Under the pieces are notes generated by a model, which searched no databases, had not been told where the DNA came from, and was given only the letters and a program-made list of their open reading frames with translations. A stretch of 19,160 nucleotides of DNA from Natronoplasma sp964602715 (GTDB lineage Archaea > Thermoplasmatota > Thermoplasmata > Halarchaeoplasmatales > Halarchaeoplasmataceae): NCBI GenBank assembly GCA_964602715.1, contig CAZRSB010000037.1, forward strand, positions 1 to 19,160, given 5' to 3'. The position numbers were made by a program, and so were the translations under genes. Below, piece after piece: positions 1-8,793 of the stretch. Every line of letters begins with the position of its first letter. The first letter of the stretch is position 1.

Positions 1-2
1 TT

Positions 3-222
3 AACCCACATCGAATCCAAAAAATCTATAATCTTGTAGAAATTCTACAAGGTAACTATAGTTAAATCATTTGTCTCTAAAGATGGTATATTCGGATATT
101 TTTCACCTTCATATGATGTATATCCCTTTATTTCTTCAAGAAATCAGAAAAGGTGTCTTGAGATACCTCTAAATTCTGATTTTTCTTGTCCCTCAATAAC
201 ACCTCTCATCGATAATCTAGAG
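3..222 (+). pseudogene. hisC: Frame-disrupted upstream part of hisC
   Basis: This stretch reads as HisC but in two frames and without a usable start. From 66 to 222 the frame of the downstream hisC ORF carries HisC-like sequence (VKSFVSKDGIFGYFSPSYDV, then CLEIPLNSDFS). That frame has no ATG, GTG or TTG between the TAG at 37-39 and the ATG at 223. Bases 3-62 in another frame read HRIQKIYNLVEILQGNYS, which resembles the segment leading into the HisC GNGSDE motif, and stop at TAA 63-65. The frames meet near 57-66. Compared with a normal HisC, about 20-23 nt (the rest of GSDEIIDLI) seem to be missing. The rest of the N-terminus lies outside the window. Whether this is a true pseudogene or an assembly error cannot be told here. 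Confidence 0.6.
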
Positions 223-837
223 ATGATACTTTTAAATTCACCTAATAACCCTACAAGTCTTATCATCCCTGAAGAAAAAATTTTATCCTACTTAAAAGAA
301 GGAATTTTGGTTGTGATAGATGAAGCTTATGTTGAATACTCATCTCAGAGTTTGATACCTTTATTGAATCAGTTTGAAAATCTCATCTTGATCAGGACTT
401 TTTCTAAGGCATGGGGTTTAGCAGGGATAAGGGTGGGATACGCTTTGACCTCAGCTGAAAAAGGATTAGAACTACTGGAAAATATGTTACCATATAATGT
501 TAATTCTTTTTCTATGAATATGGCTATGGCCTCTATAGAAAAAAAAGAGGTGGTAGAAAAAGTAGTTGATATTACTATAAGAGAAAGAGGAAATCTGTAT
601 GATGAATTAGAAGATTTAGGGTTTAATCCATTGCCCTCTGATACGAATTTTCTTTTATGTAAAACGCCTGCAGAGATAGAAGCAAAAGAACTACTAGATA
701 AACTCTTAAGAAGAGGTATAAAGATAAAAACCTTTGAAAATGATCGCTTAAAAGATTACATAAGGATTACTGTTGGTGATGAAAGTATTAATCAGGTCGT
801 ATTAGATAATATAAAACAAGCTATTGAAGACATGTGA
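223..837 (+). CDS. hisC: Histidinol-phosphate aminotransferase, C-terminal part (5'-broken)
   Basis: This is the large, PLP-binding part of a class I/II aminotransferase of the HisC type. HisC transfers an amino group from glutamate to imidazole-acetol phosphate in histidine biosynthesis, in the cytosol. Visible motifs are NSPNNPT (residues 5-11, the usual NPNNPTG), DEAYVEY (33-39, with the Asp that contacts the PLP pyridine nitrogen), and TFSKAWGLAGIRVGY (59-73) with the Schiff-base lysine K62. The C-terminal small domain contains YIRITVG with the substrate-binding Arg. At 204 residues it is about 150 short of a normal HisC (about 350). ATG 223 is only the first start after a lesion: homologous sequence continues upstream in the same frame, so it is probably not the native start. 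The product lacks the N-terminal arm and GNGSDE region and is probably inactive unless the break is a sequencing error. Related aspartate-family aminotransferases share the fold, but the spacing fits HisC best. Confidence 0.85.
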   Translation: MILLNSPNNPTSLIIPEEKILSYLKEGILVVIDEAYVEYSSQSLIPLLNQFENLILIRTFSKAWGLAGIRVGYALTSAEKGLELLENMLPYNVNSFSMNMAMASIEKKEVVEKVVDITIRERGNLYDELEDLGFNPLPSDTNFLLCKTPAEIEAKELLDKLLRRGIKIKTFENDRLKDYIRITVGDESINQVVLDNIKQAIEDM

Positions 838-870
838 TGACAAAACATAATTTTCTAAATTGATGAATCT

Positions 871-1098
871 TCAGATATCCTGACGGCCTTTAAATAAGTC
901 CTCAGTATCTTTTGAATCTTCTGAAATACTAGAACCCTTTGGTGGACTGATATATGATAGAACGATCACTGTAGTGAGGATCAATAACACAAATTTACCT
1001 GCGATACCAACGTTCAAAACGTTTATTAAAATTAGAATCCAGATTACAGCAAAGACTAAAAATACACTTAAGTATACCAAATTTACTTTTGGATGCAT
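871..1098 (-). CDS. Small two-helix membrane protein, unknown function
   Basis: This 75-residue protein has two hydrophobic segments (about residues 7-28 and 34-51) joined by a short Asn/Gly-containing turn. A hydrophilic acidic tail (52-75, starting SPPKGSS) follows. It is probably an integral membrane protein with both ends on the same side. No catalytic motif is seen and I do not recognise the family. The ATG at 1096-1098 is preceded by GGTG in a weak Shine-Dalgarno position and by an AT-rich, TATA-like stretch around 1120-1135. It converges on hisC with a 33-nt gap and lies 59 nt downstream of the serine hydrolase gene on the same strand, so it could be the last gene of that unit or have its own promoter. 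Confidence 0.55.
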   Translation of the reverse strand: MHPKVNLVYLSVFLVFAVIWILILINVLNVGIAGKFVLLILTTVIVLSYISPPKGSSISEDSKDTEDLFKGRQDI

Positions 1099-1157
1099 TG
1101 ATTATGCACCATATATGATAAACACATTATAGGATAATAAACTTTCTCATGCTTTGA

Positions 1158-2537
1158 TTAAAAAGATCTATTTTTATGTAACCTCCATCGATCGATGTAT
1201 AGATCGATCTCATTTTCACTCTTAACATCGAATTTGACTGTATTTTTGTTACCTCGTCCGTCAAGGTAATAGAATTCATGATCTTTTAAATGCTTTGAGC
1301 TAGGGATCAAGATCAATGAATTTTCTTCAAGTCTCTCTTTAAATGTTAGTTTTAAGAGTCCACAGTCTATTTCAATTTCGGCTCTTTTAATGCCTTTATA
1401 AGATCTATATTCTCCAGTCAACATATCCATTTTTTCTTTTCTAGCGAAAAAGGGTAATTTTAATGCTTCTTTTCCTCTCATTATTGCTAAAATAGCTTTT
1501 CCGATTTCTTCCATTGAAAAAGAGGGCGAGGTATTGGAAAGAATAGCAACACCTAGATCATCCATGAATCCAATATATCCACTAGCTACTCCTATTGATC
1601 CACCATGCCCTATTAATTCTTCACCTAAAAAATCGTTCACAGCCCATCCATATCCATACTCTCCGATTCTGCTTTCTATGAAACCAGTATGGGCTTTTCT
1701 GAGAAGTTCTTTATCTATTATTTTTTTCCCGTTAAAAACACCTTCATCCATATTCATTTTTAAGTAATTACACAATTCCAAGACGTTTGAAATGAGTCCT
1801 CCGGAGGCATATCCGATCTCTCCATCTGGATAAGGTGTACTTTCAGGCCCCTCTTCTCGAATAAAATAAGGTTTCATAAAATTATCATTTGTTTCATATT
1901 TGAAAGTTGAACGATCCATCTCTAAAGGATTAAGAATATTTTCTTGCACGTATTTCGCGTACTTAACGCCGTTGATCTCTTCTATAAGCAAACCTAGTAG
2001 ATCATATCCTGAATTAAAATAGAAGAAATCCTCTCCCAACTTATTGGTCATCTCTTTTTCTGCTTGATTTAGATGAATATAAAAGTCTCCCCAATCACCC
2101 ATAGGAACACCTCTCTCGTCCATCTCGATAAGCCTATCTATCAATGCTTCAGCTATACCAAGAGAGGGCATACTAGAAGAATGAGTTAATAAATGATGTA
2201 CAGAAATATTTTTTTCCCACTTGATAGGCAAATGGTCTTGTATATGGTCGTTCAGGTCTAATTTATTTTTTTCTACCATCTGTAATATCGCTAAAGCTGT
2301 AAAAGACTTAGTACATGATCCTATGCCGTACATGGTTTCAGCTGTAGCCGGAGAATTATTTTTCAAATCCTTTGAACCAAAACCATCGGAATAGATGATA
2401 TTTTGATCCTTAACAATACCGATGCTCAATCCAGGAACTTTTGTTTCTGTCATCCAATCTGTTATAAATCCTTCTATATCCTCTTTCTTTGTTGTGGATA
2501 TCTCAGACATACTATCAACATTTTTTAAACATGTCAT
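1158..2537 (-). CDS. Serine hydrolase, class C beta-lactamase / esterase family
   Basis: This 459-residue protein belongs to the serine beta-lactamase-like family (PF00144 type), which includes penicillin-binding esterases, D-aminopeptidases and class C beta-lactamases. The three active-site elements are present: SCTK at 74-77 (nucleophile S74, base K77), Tyr-Phe-Asn at 173-175 (the YxN motif), and HGG at 311-313 (in place of KTG). The HGG form is common in the esterase and peptidase branches, so the substrate is not predicted and drug resistance should not be assumed. Residues 370-459 form a predicted C-terminal beta-rich extension, as in many family members. There is no signal peptide or membrane segment, so it is predicted to be cytosolic. 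That is odd beside a secreted protease. The gene starts 14 nt after the stop of the S8 protease gene, which suggests co-transcription. The Shine-Dalgarno is weak (AAGGGCG), and M10 is a possible alternative start. Confidence 0.85.
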   Translation of the reverse strand: MTCLKNVDSMSEISTTKKEDIEGFITDWMTETKVPGLSIGIVKDQNIIYSDGFGSKDLKNNSPATAETMYGIGSCTKSFTALAILQMVEKNKLDLNDHIQDHLPIKWEKNISVHHLLTHSSSMPSLGIAEALIDRLIEMDERGVPMGDWGDFYIHLNQAEKEMTNKLGEDFFYFNSGYDLLGLLIEEINGVKYAKYVQENILNPLEMDRSTFKYETNDNFMKPYFIREEGPESTPYPDGEIGYASGGLISNVLELCNYLKMNMDEGVFNGKKIIDKELLRKAHTGFIESRIGEYGYGWAVNDFLGEELIGHGGSIGVASGYIGFMDDLGVAILSNTSPSFSMEEIGKAILAIMRGKEALKLPFFARKEKMDMLTGEYRSYKGIKRAEIEIDCGLLKLTFKERLEENSLILIPSSKHLKDHEFYYLDGRGNKNTVKFDVKSENEIDLYIDRWRLHKNRSF

Positions 2538-2551
2538 CGCCCTTAATAAAA

Positions 2552-5500
2552 TTATAACTTGTATCGGTCTTCGATATCTTTATAGTCATTATATCCTAGG
2601 TCACTTTCCAGTTCTTCTAAATTTTTATTATTTTTTATTTTGCTTTTTCTTTGATTTTTCCATGTGATCTTATCGATAATAAGTATCAGTAATATAGCTA
2701 TAACTATAGTTAACCACCAGAATTCTCTGATATTCACTATTTCTGATCGTAATTCAACAGTAACGCTCTCCACTGCTTTGTTCCCTGCTTCATCCCAAGC
2801 CCTTATCTCTATAGTGTATTCACCACTTTCCAGGTCTTCAAAAGTGTAGTTCTCAATATTATATAGGTTGGTCCAATGTTCTCCTTCTATGCGTATCTCG
2901 TAGTGGGATATGTTGGTTATATTATCATATCCACTCCATTTCACATCTAATGAATCCCCATATATTGTTTCTGAATCCTGGGGTTTGTCTATCTCCAATA
3001 TAGGTGGAGTAGTGTCTACAGTAAAAGTTACATTCTGTCTTTTAATCACTTCGCCATCGAAGAGGGCTCGCAATTTAACAAAGTGTCTACCATCAGATAG
3101 ATTTTCGAAAGTTTTCTGAGTATCTAGACCTAGATTTTCCCATTCTTGTTCGTTCTTCCTGATTTCAAAATGATGGATATCATGTGCTATAGATGTATTT
3201 CTCCAACTGATCGTCATTTTGTCACTATGTGTTATTGCATCATCCATTGGTGACATTATATCTATTTTGGGTGTCCACTCGATCCTTACACTGTCATGCG
3301 AAGAAAAACCTACCTCATCTCTAGCTCTTAATCTTATTGTATATTCACCTGGGTCTATATTATCGATCACATACGTTGTTTTGTTTTTATCGATCATATC
3401 CCAACGACCGTCATCTATCCTAATTTCATGTGTTTTTGCGTTCTCTGATTCCCAGTTTATATGTATCTTAGAGTTATTTATTATTTCATCTTCTTGAGGA
3501 GAGGTGATATTGATATCTACTGTTTTTACTTCAAAACTGACGTTATCTTTAAAGTAATTCTCATCTTCACAGGTCGCTTTAACATGGAATATATAATCAC
3601 CATCGTCTATATCTGAAAAGTCATAGCTATGTTCTGGACCCACCTCTGTCCATTCTTCATATTCACTCGAATAATTTTTACCCTCAATTTTGATTTCATT
3701 ATAGTCTTCGTTATGTGATTCCCACCTAGCAGTGAAAAATGATCTTCTGATTATTTCATTTTGTTCTGGGTTGGTTATATTAACATGTACGCCAGTTTCT
3801 ACAGTAAAACTTATGTTATTAGTTTGTGAACCAACATCATCTTCTCCTTTTACTTCGATGAAATGTTCTCCATCTTCAAGGTCTTCGAAGGTAAATTTCT
3901 CATCTTCTCCCACTTCCTTCCAATCTTCGCTATTTAATCTTATTTGATAGTTTACTTCTCCCGAAGCTCCTTTAGAAGACCATCTAGCAGTAACTTCAGA
4001 GGAGAATACCATTTCATCTTCAGTTGGATTTATGATTTGAATAGTAAAGTCATCCACCGGATCTCTTTTAACAAGTGGAAAATGATCGGAATTATTGTTT
4101 CCATCTATCTCATAAGGAGTGTTCCAGACTTTATTTTCTTCTTTCTTATCATGATCTTCATATCGCTTATCATAATCAGCCCAATAATTTCCTTCTGAGT
4201 TGGAATCCCAAGAATTTCTCCTATTATCAAAAGCCTGTGATTGATCAAAGTATTCTTCAAATTCATCGTTATAAAATTCATTATGATATATGATATTATC
4301 ATAACTGTGTGTCAAAAATACACTATATATGTAGTTATTCGAGAACAAGTTGCCCACTATCAGATTTTTTTCTGAGGATACTATATAAATGCCCGGATTG
4401 GAATTATTTTCAACTTCGTTTTCTGCTATTGTATTTTTATTTGAATTCACTAGTTGTATGCCGAACGTGTTTTCATATAGGATGTTTCTACGTATATCAT
4501 TGTTTTTAGAGTTGCTTAATGATATCCCACGCTGTTGCCTTGTAATCTCATTAGACCTGATCATATTATCGTCTGAGAATCCTAACAATATGCTTATACC
4601 ATCTCCTGTATCCATATCCTGGTTTTCAATTGTAATATTAGAGGAATTAGCCAATATGACCTGTCCAGCTTTTTCTGGAATTGTCCCTTCTTCTTTATCT
4701 CTCCAGTAGTAGATAGGCTTTCCGTTGATGGTGTTTTCCTCGTTGATCGAATGGGAGTTCCAATGTTCTTTAGAATCTCCGTCTATGAACAGAGAATTGT
4801 CAACCAACTCGTTGTTTCTTATATTCATATTTGAAGAGGAAGCTATGTAGATGCCAAAATTATCGCTCTGAGATATCGTGTTATTAAATATCTCTTCCAT
4901 CTGGGACGAAGAATACCTTATGCCGCTTCTGTTGCTGTTGACCACCTCATTTTCTCTGATAGTATTAAATCCTGTTCGTCTCATCAGGATGCCTTCATCA
5001 TTATCTATAATTTTAGAATCTTCGATCAAATTATTTTCCGCCCTGTTTATATGGAGTCCTCTTCTACTGTTAGAAAGTATATTATCGATGAATTCGTTAT
5101 CTGTTGAATCTTGCATGTATAGACCGTTCAAATGATGGGAAACTTCATTTTTTGAAAAAATATTATATTCTGAATTACTGATATCTAGACCATTATTATT
5201 GTTCTTTATTTCGTTAGATTTGATCTCATTTGCAGAAGAATGTTCTAGTTTTATTCCTTCTCCATATATTGGATATATCAATTTTTTAACGGTGTTTTCC
5301 ATTATAATATTATTTTCCGAATGAGAAAGGGTTATACCTACGTGATTGTTTAACATTATGTTGTCTTTTATTTCAAGTCCTTTAGAATTTCTAACTCTGA
5401 CTCCGTAGGAATTAAAAGAGAAGACATTTTCCTCGATTGAACCATTGTGTACTTCTCTCATATATAAGCCGTTATTGTCGGCTCGAGTACCTTGTTGGTG

Positions 5501-8215
5501 ACTCGAATTTGTCAACAAATTATCTATTAAAATAAAATGAGAATCTACATTTTCAATATGAATTGAAGTATTTTCTCCTTTAGCATCTATATGATATCCT
5601 GAGATTTCATATGGGTCGTCTTCAGTTCCTGATCCCTCCCATCCTTCTTCATATGCTTTTAAGGCCATCTCATAATTATTTCGAATTTTGATTGGATCTC
5701 TTTTATCTAGATTTTCTTTATTTATCTTATCTTCCAGTAATATATCAATTGAAGTCTCTTTTTCTTTTATCTCGTGATCGATTCCTTCATTCTCACCTTC
5801 ACCTAGATTATTTAAGTTATTTACATTTTCTTGATCTTTTTCTTCAGCGTTATACGCAGTTAGAGCAAAATCCTGGTTTGGGTATCCATCGTTATTAGAA
5901 TCAGCAGGTATGTTAGTTCCTATGACTCTTATTTTATAGGGCCCTTCCTCAGTCTCTACTTGATCGGGGTGGATATACACATTTTGTACATTGTTGACAT
6001 TATCCCAACCATCTCCTTTAGTATCAAAATCGCTGATCGCATTTGTTCCTTCAACACTCCATCCCCTCTCAAATGAGTTACCTCTATAGGTATCTCCTGA
6101 CGGCGATACAACTTCTAAATCTAAATTGTTTTTGAGAGTAGGATTGTCACCTGGCATCGCCTCTTTATCGGTCCAACTGAGAGTAATCTTAAGTGGAGCA
6201 TCCTCCTCATCTGGATTTATCTCGTAGGTGATCTCATCACCTGTTTTTAATAACTGATCTTGATCCTCAACGAAGAAAGGGAGAGGATCTTCTTTTGGAT
6301 ATTCTAATTTAGATATATCTACCATTCCCCACCCTTCATCTTTATTTGGTATAGGTTCTGTGAATCTGTCCTCCTCTTGGATGTCGTGGGCTGTGTTGAT
6401 CAATAATGATCGAACCATTGCGGGGCTTGGTTCTTCACCAAAATTTTTTTCATACCATTCATAAACTACGGCCGAGGCTCCAGCAACCGCAGGATTAGAC
6501 ATAGATGTTCCTGATTTCCACTCATATGTGGCTCCAGATGTACGTTCAGGGTGACCAAAGGAAAGGACATTCTCACCTGGAGCTACTACATCTGGTTTGA
6601 TTCTATTGTCTTCTGTCCATCCTCTTGAACTAAAACTAGCTATACTGAATGGATTATCGGTATTTCTTCCTCCATAGTTCCTTCCATCTGGCATGAAACT
6701 CTCTGTAGCCCCTATAGTTATTACATTCTTGGCGTTTCCGGGGCTACTGATACTCCCTTCAGAAGGTCCAGAATTCCCCGCTGAAGAAGTTATAATCAGG
6801 GGTTCGTTTTCATCGGTCTCACTATTCGCGTCTCTAACAGCGGAATCATATATACTATCATATTCTAAATATTCACCAAAACTTGCAGAACCCCAGGAAT
6901 TGGTATGCACATCGGCATCGGCTTCCTGTTTTGGTATCTCCAATATTGAATAGGCCTCCTCTTCCTCCAATTGAAAGCTTCCACGATAATTGAATATTTT
7001 AGCGGAAAATAACTCGGATCCGTATGCTATACCTTGTCCCATGAGATACGGGGCAAAACCTGGGTATTCGCCTCGTCGACCACTACCTCCATAAGTATGC
7101 CCAGCAGCGGATCCGGCAACATGTGTACCGTGGCTGTGTTTATCAGACCAGTCATCTTCATCAAGTTCTCCAAATCCATGTCCTCCGACAACTCTACCAG
7201 TAAAATCCGGATGACCGGCATCACCTATTGTTCCATCTCCTATCCCTGTATCGACAACAGCTATAGTAACTCCTTCACCACTATATCCTAATTGATTTAT
7301 GTAGGAACCATAATCTCCATGTTTTCGGTAAGGTTGGTATGGATCATCATGTTGATCATCCATGATCCATGCTCCACCACCTATAATCTGTGAATTAACT
7401 TCAGAATGTAATTCAGGTTTGGGATTGTTGTATAAAAAGTAAACATCGGGTATCTTAGCAATATCTTCTAATTCGTTTCGTGAAGTGGTATTTATAGACA
7501 AGAGTTTTTCTTCGAGGCCTATTTTTTGTTGGTACTCAACTTCTGAGATAGAATGGATCTTATCTATACTGTTTTGCTCATATCCGGGAGCTAACCTTAC
7601 TTTCATTTCTTCTGATTCCAAATTTTCAGGTACTTTAAATCCAGGATGATATATATCGACCCAATCTACGAAAGGGAGTTCTTCTATCTTTTCGACATGT
7701 TCTGTACACATCTTCACTACATAAGCGTAATTAGGAACGTAATTGATTATTTCTATCCCGTGCTCTCTAAGAGTTTCTTTCCAATCAGCATGGATAGGAC
7801 CAAGCATGTGCACCAAGTACAATCCCCGTTCCCTAGAACTATAATCCTCTAATTTTAACTCAGGATCGATAGGAGGTTCATCCTCGAAGATATCAAAGGT
7901 GTGTCCTTTAACACTTATTTCTGTTCTATTTGGAAGATCATTTACATTGTAACCTTCTTGTTTCAAATCAGTTATATGATCTTCGATGGTTTCGACCAAA
8001 AATTTGTTTCCATCAGAATATTGTTGAATGATATCGAAATTTTCATAGCTTGAAAAATCATTCAATTCTTCTTTAGATATATCTACTAAAACTATTTCTT
8101 TTTCTCCTTTTTCATCATCATACAAATGAGATGAATTCGTGGGAACAAAAAGTATAGATATTAATAGAATCGATACGATGATTAGTGTTGTGAATTTGAT
8201 ATTTTCATTATTCAT
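2552..8215 (-). CDS. Membrane-anchored S8 protease with beta-helix and five Ig-like repeats
   Basis: This is a 1887-residue exported subtilisin-family protease. Residues 1-29 are a signal peptide. Residues about 117-200 resemble the prodomain of archaeal pyrolysin-like proteases. The catalytic domain spans about 310-640, with D322 (VVDTG), H362 (HGTHVAG), oxyanion N481 (SSAGNSG) and S571 in GTSMSNP (usually GTSMATP). Residues 645-790 resemble the C-terminal beta-sandwich of KP-43-like enzymes (NNLDLEVVSPSG, DNVNNVQNVYI). Residues about 860-1385 form a NosD/CASH-type right-handed beta-helix, opening GSGTEDDPYEISGY and closing GNYWADY. Residues 1391-1822 hold five Ig-like repeats of about 85 residues, with W-E/S and EYTI-RA signatures. 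Residues 1832-1852 are a transmembrane anchor followed by a 35-residue charged tail. All catalytic residues are present, so it is predicted to be active at the cell surface. No clear Shine-Dalgarno precedes the ATG (the leader is C-rich). It is divergent from the 8347 gene and probably heads an operon with the serine hydrolase. Confidence 0.92.
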   Translation of the reverse strand: MNNENIKFTTLIIVSILLISILFVPTNSSHLYDDEKGEKEIVLVDISKEELNDFSSYENFDIIQQYSDGNKFLVETIEDHITDLKQEGYNVNDLPNRTEISVKGHTFDIFEDEPPIDPELKLEDYSSRERGLYLVHMLGPIHADWKETLREHGIEIINYVPNYAYVVKMCTEHVEKIEELPFVDWVDIYHPGFKVPENLESEEMKVRLAPGYEQNSIDKIHSISEVEYQQKIGLEEKLLSINTTSRNELEDIAKIPDVYFLYNNPKPELHSEVNSQIIGGGAWIMDDQHDDPYQPYRKHGDYGSYINQLGYSGEGVTIAVVDTGIGDGTIGDAGHPDFTGRVVGGHGFGELDEDDWSDKHSHGTHVAGSAAGHTYGGSGRRGEYPGFAPYLMGQGIAYGSELFSAKIFNYRGSFQLEEEEAYSILEIPKQEADADVHTNSWGSASFGEYLEYDSIYDSAVRDANSETDENEPLIITSSAGNSGPSEGSISSPGNAKNVITIGATESFMPDGRNYGGRNTDNPFSIASFSSRGWTEDNRIKPDVVAPGENVLSFGHPERTSGATYEWKSGTSMSNPAVAGASAVVYEWYEKNFGEEPSPAMVRSLLINTAHDIQEEDRFTEPIPNKDEGWGMVDISKLEYPKEDPLPFFVEDQDQLLKTGDEITYEINPDEEDAPLKITLSWTDKEAMPGDNPTLKNNLDLEVVSPSGDTYRGNSFERGWSVEGTNAISDFDTKGDGWDNVNNVQNVYIHPDQVETEEGPYKIRVIGTNIPADSNNDGYPNQDFALTAYNAEEKDQENVNNLNNLGEGENEGIDHEIKEKETSIDILLEDKINKENLDKRDPIKIRNNYEMALKAYEEGWEGSGTEDDPYEISGYHIDAKGENTSIHIENVDSHFILIDNLLTNSSHQQGTRADNNGLYMREVHNGSIEENVFSFNSYGVRVRNSKGLEIKDNIMLNNHVGITLSHSENNIIMENTVKKLIYPIYGEGIKLEHSSANEIKSNEIKNNNNGLDISNSEYNIFSKNEVSHHLNGLYMQDSTDNEFIDNILSNSRRGLHINRAENNLIEDSKIIDNDEGILMRRTGFNTIRENEVVNSNRSGIRYSSSQMEEIFNNTISQSDNFGIYIASSSNMNIRNNELVDNSLFIDGDSKEHWNSHSINEENTINGKPIYYWRDKEEGTIPEKAGQVILANSSNITIENQDMDTGDGISILLGFSDDNMIRSNEITRQQRGISLSNSKNNDIRRNILYENTFGIQLVNSNKNTIAENEVENNSNPGIYIVSSEKNLIVGNLFSNNYIYSVFLTHSYDNIIYHNEFYNDEFEEYFDQSQAFDNRRNSWDSNSEGNYWADYDKRYEDHDKKEENKVWNTPYEIDGNNNSDHFPLVKRDPVDDFTIQIINPTEDEMVFSSEVTARWSSKGASGEVNYQIRLNSEDWKEVGEDEKFTFEDLEDGEHFIEVKGEDDVGSQTNNISFTVETGVHVNITNPEQNEIIRRSFFTARWESHNEDYNEIKIEGKNYSSEYEEWTEVGPEHSYDFSDIDDGDYIFHVKATCEDENYFKDNVSFEVKTVDINITSPQEDEIINNSKIHINWESENAKTHEIRIDDGRWDMIDKNKTTYVIDNIDPGEYTIRLRARDEVGFSSHDSVRIEWTPKIDIMSPMDDAITHSDKMTISWRNTSIAHDIHHFEIRKNEQEWENLGLDTQKTFENLSDGRHFVKLRALFDGEVIKRQNVTFTVDTTPPILEIDKPQDSETIYGDSLDVKWSGYDNITNISHYEIRIEGEHWTNLYNIENYTFEDLESGEYTIEIRAWDEAGNKAVESVTVELRSEIVNIREFWWLTIVIAILLILIIDKITWKNQRKSKIKNNKNLEELESDLGYNDYKDIEDRYKL

Positions 8216-8305
8216 TGGGGGGACCCATGTTTCAGATTATTTTTTTTATCATTATTAATCTTGTTGGTTGGAACTTTATGAAAATATGAATGCATTTCCC
8301 AAACA

Positions 8306-8346
8306 TGTATATATCTAGTAAAAGATTAGTAAATACGGTGTAAAAT
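8306..8346 (+). promoter_or_regulatory. Promoter of the 8347 gene
   Basis: A TATA-like run (TGTATATAT at 8306-8314) lies about 35 nt before the ATG at 8347. A start of transcription 25 nt downstream would fall near 8335 and give a short leader. The 131-nt divergent region 8216-8346 must also hold the promoter of the S8 protease gene on the other strand, but I could not pick a convincing box for it. Confidence 0.4.
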
Positions 8347-8787
8347 ATGGAGAATTCAAACAAAAAGATGGGTTATGGTATAGTTTTTTTGGGAGTTATT
8401 CTCTTAACGACTACATTTTTTTTAGGACTATATACTCTTTTAAATCCAGATTTTATAGAGGAATTTTCAGATTTGATAACAACAGAAGGAGATGGTATTG
8501 CAGCTTTGGTAGACATGTTGATATACATAATACCAGTTTTACTACTTTTTGTTATGGGAAGTATAGGGGGAAGGATAATTAAACATGGCCTTAATCTGAT
8601 AAAAATACCAGATCAAACAGGACGAAAGAATTTAGAGAAGAAAAAGGTACCTGCTTCTAGTCAAAAAACAAACAAAAAAAAGGATGTATCTCCACCACCA
8701 AGAAGCCCTCCCCGGTTTTATGAAGAATCGAGTTCTCAAGAAAAAATAGAAGAGGAACCCGGAAAAGGGGGAGAAGATGAAGATTAA
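8347..8787 (+). CDS. Two-helix membrane protein with charged cytosolic tail
   Basis: This 146-residue protein has two predicted transmembrane helices (about 10-31 and 51-73) separated by a short acidic loop (NPDFIEEFSDLITTEGDG). A long, low-complexity hydrophilic tail follows: a Lys-rich part (about 90-112), a Pro-rich stretch with PPPRSPPR (about 115-122), then an acidic end (EEEPGKGGEDED). By the positive-inside rule the tail is probably cytosolic. No enzymatic motif is seen and I do not recognise the family. It is transcribed divergently from the S8 protease gene and converges, with a 6-nt gap, on the four-cysteine protein gene. A T-rich tract at 8808-8814 just past the stop could terminate its transcript. 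Confidence 0.7.
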   Translation: MENSNKKMGYGIVFLGVILLTTTFFLGLYTLLNPDFIEEFSDLITTEGDGIAALVDMLIYIIPVLLLFVMGSIGGRIIKHGLNLIKIPDQTGRKNLEKKKVPASSQKTNKKKDVSPPPRSPPRFYEESSSQEKIEEEPGKGGEDED

Positions 8788-8793
8788 GATCCT

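Noticed and set aside
1186..1197. CATCGATCGATG palindrome as an operator
   Set aside because: It lies inside the 3' coding end of the serine hydrolase gene and is short enough to arise by chance.
1158..2537. Beta-lactam resistance gene
   Set aside because: The HGG third motif, the lack of a signal peptide and the archaeal host point to an esterase or peptidase of the same fold.
4389..4709. 106-residue plus-strand ORF
   Set aside because: It lies wholly antisense to the beta-helix of the S8 protease and has no recognisable motif.
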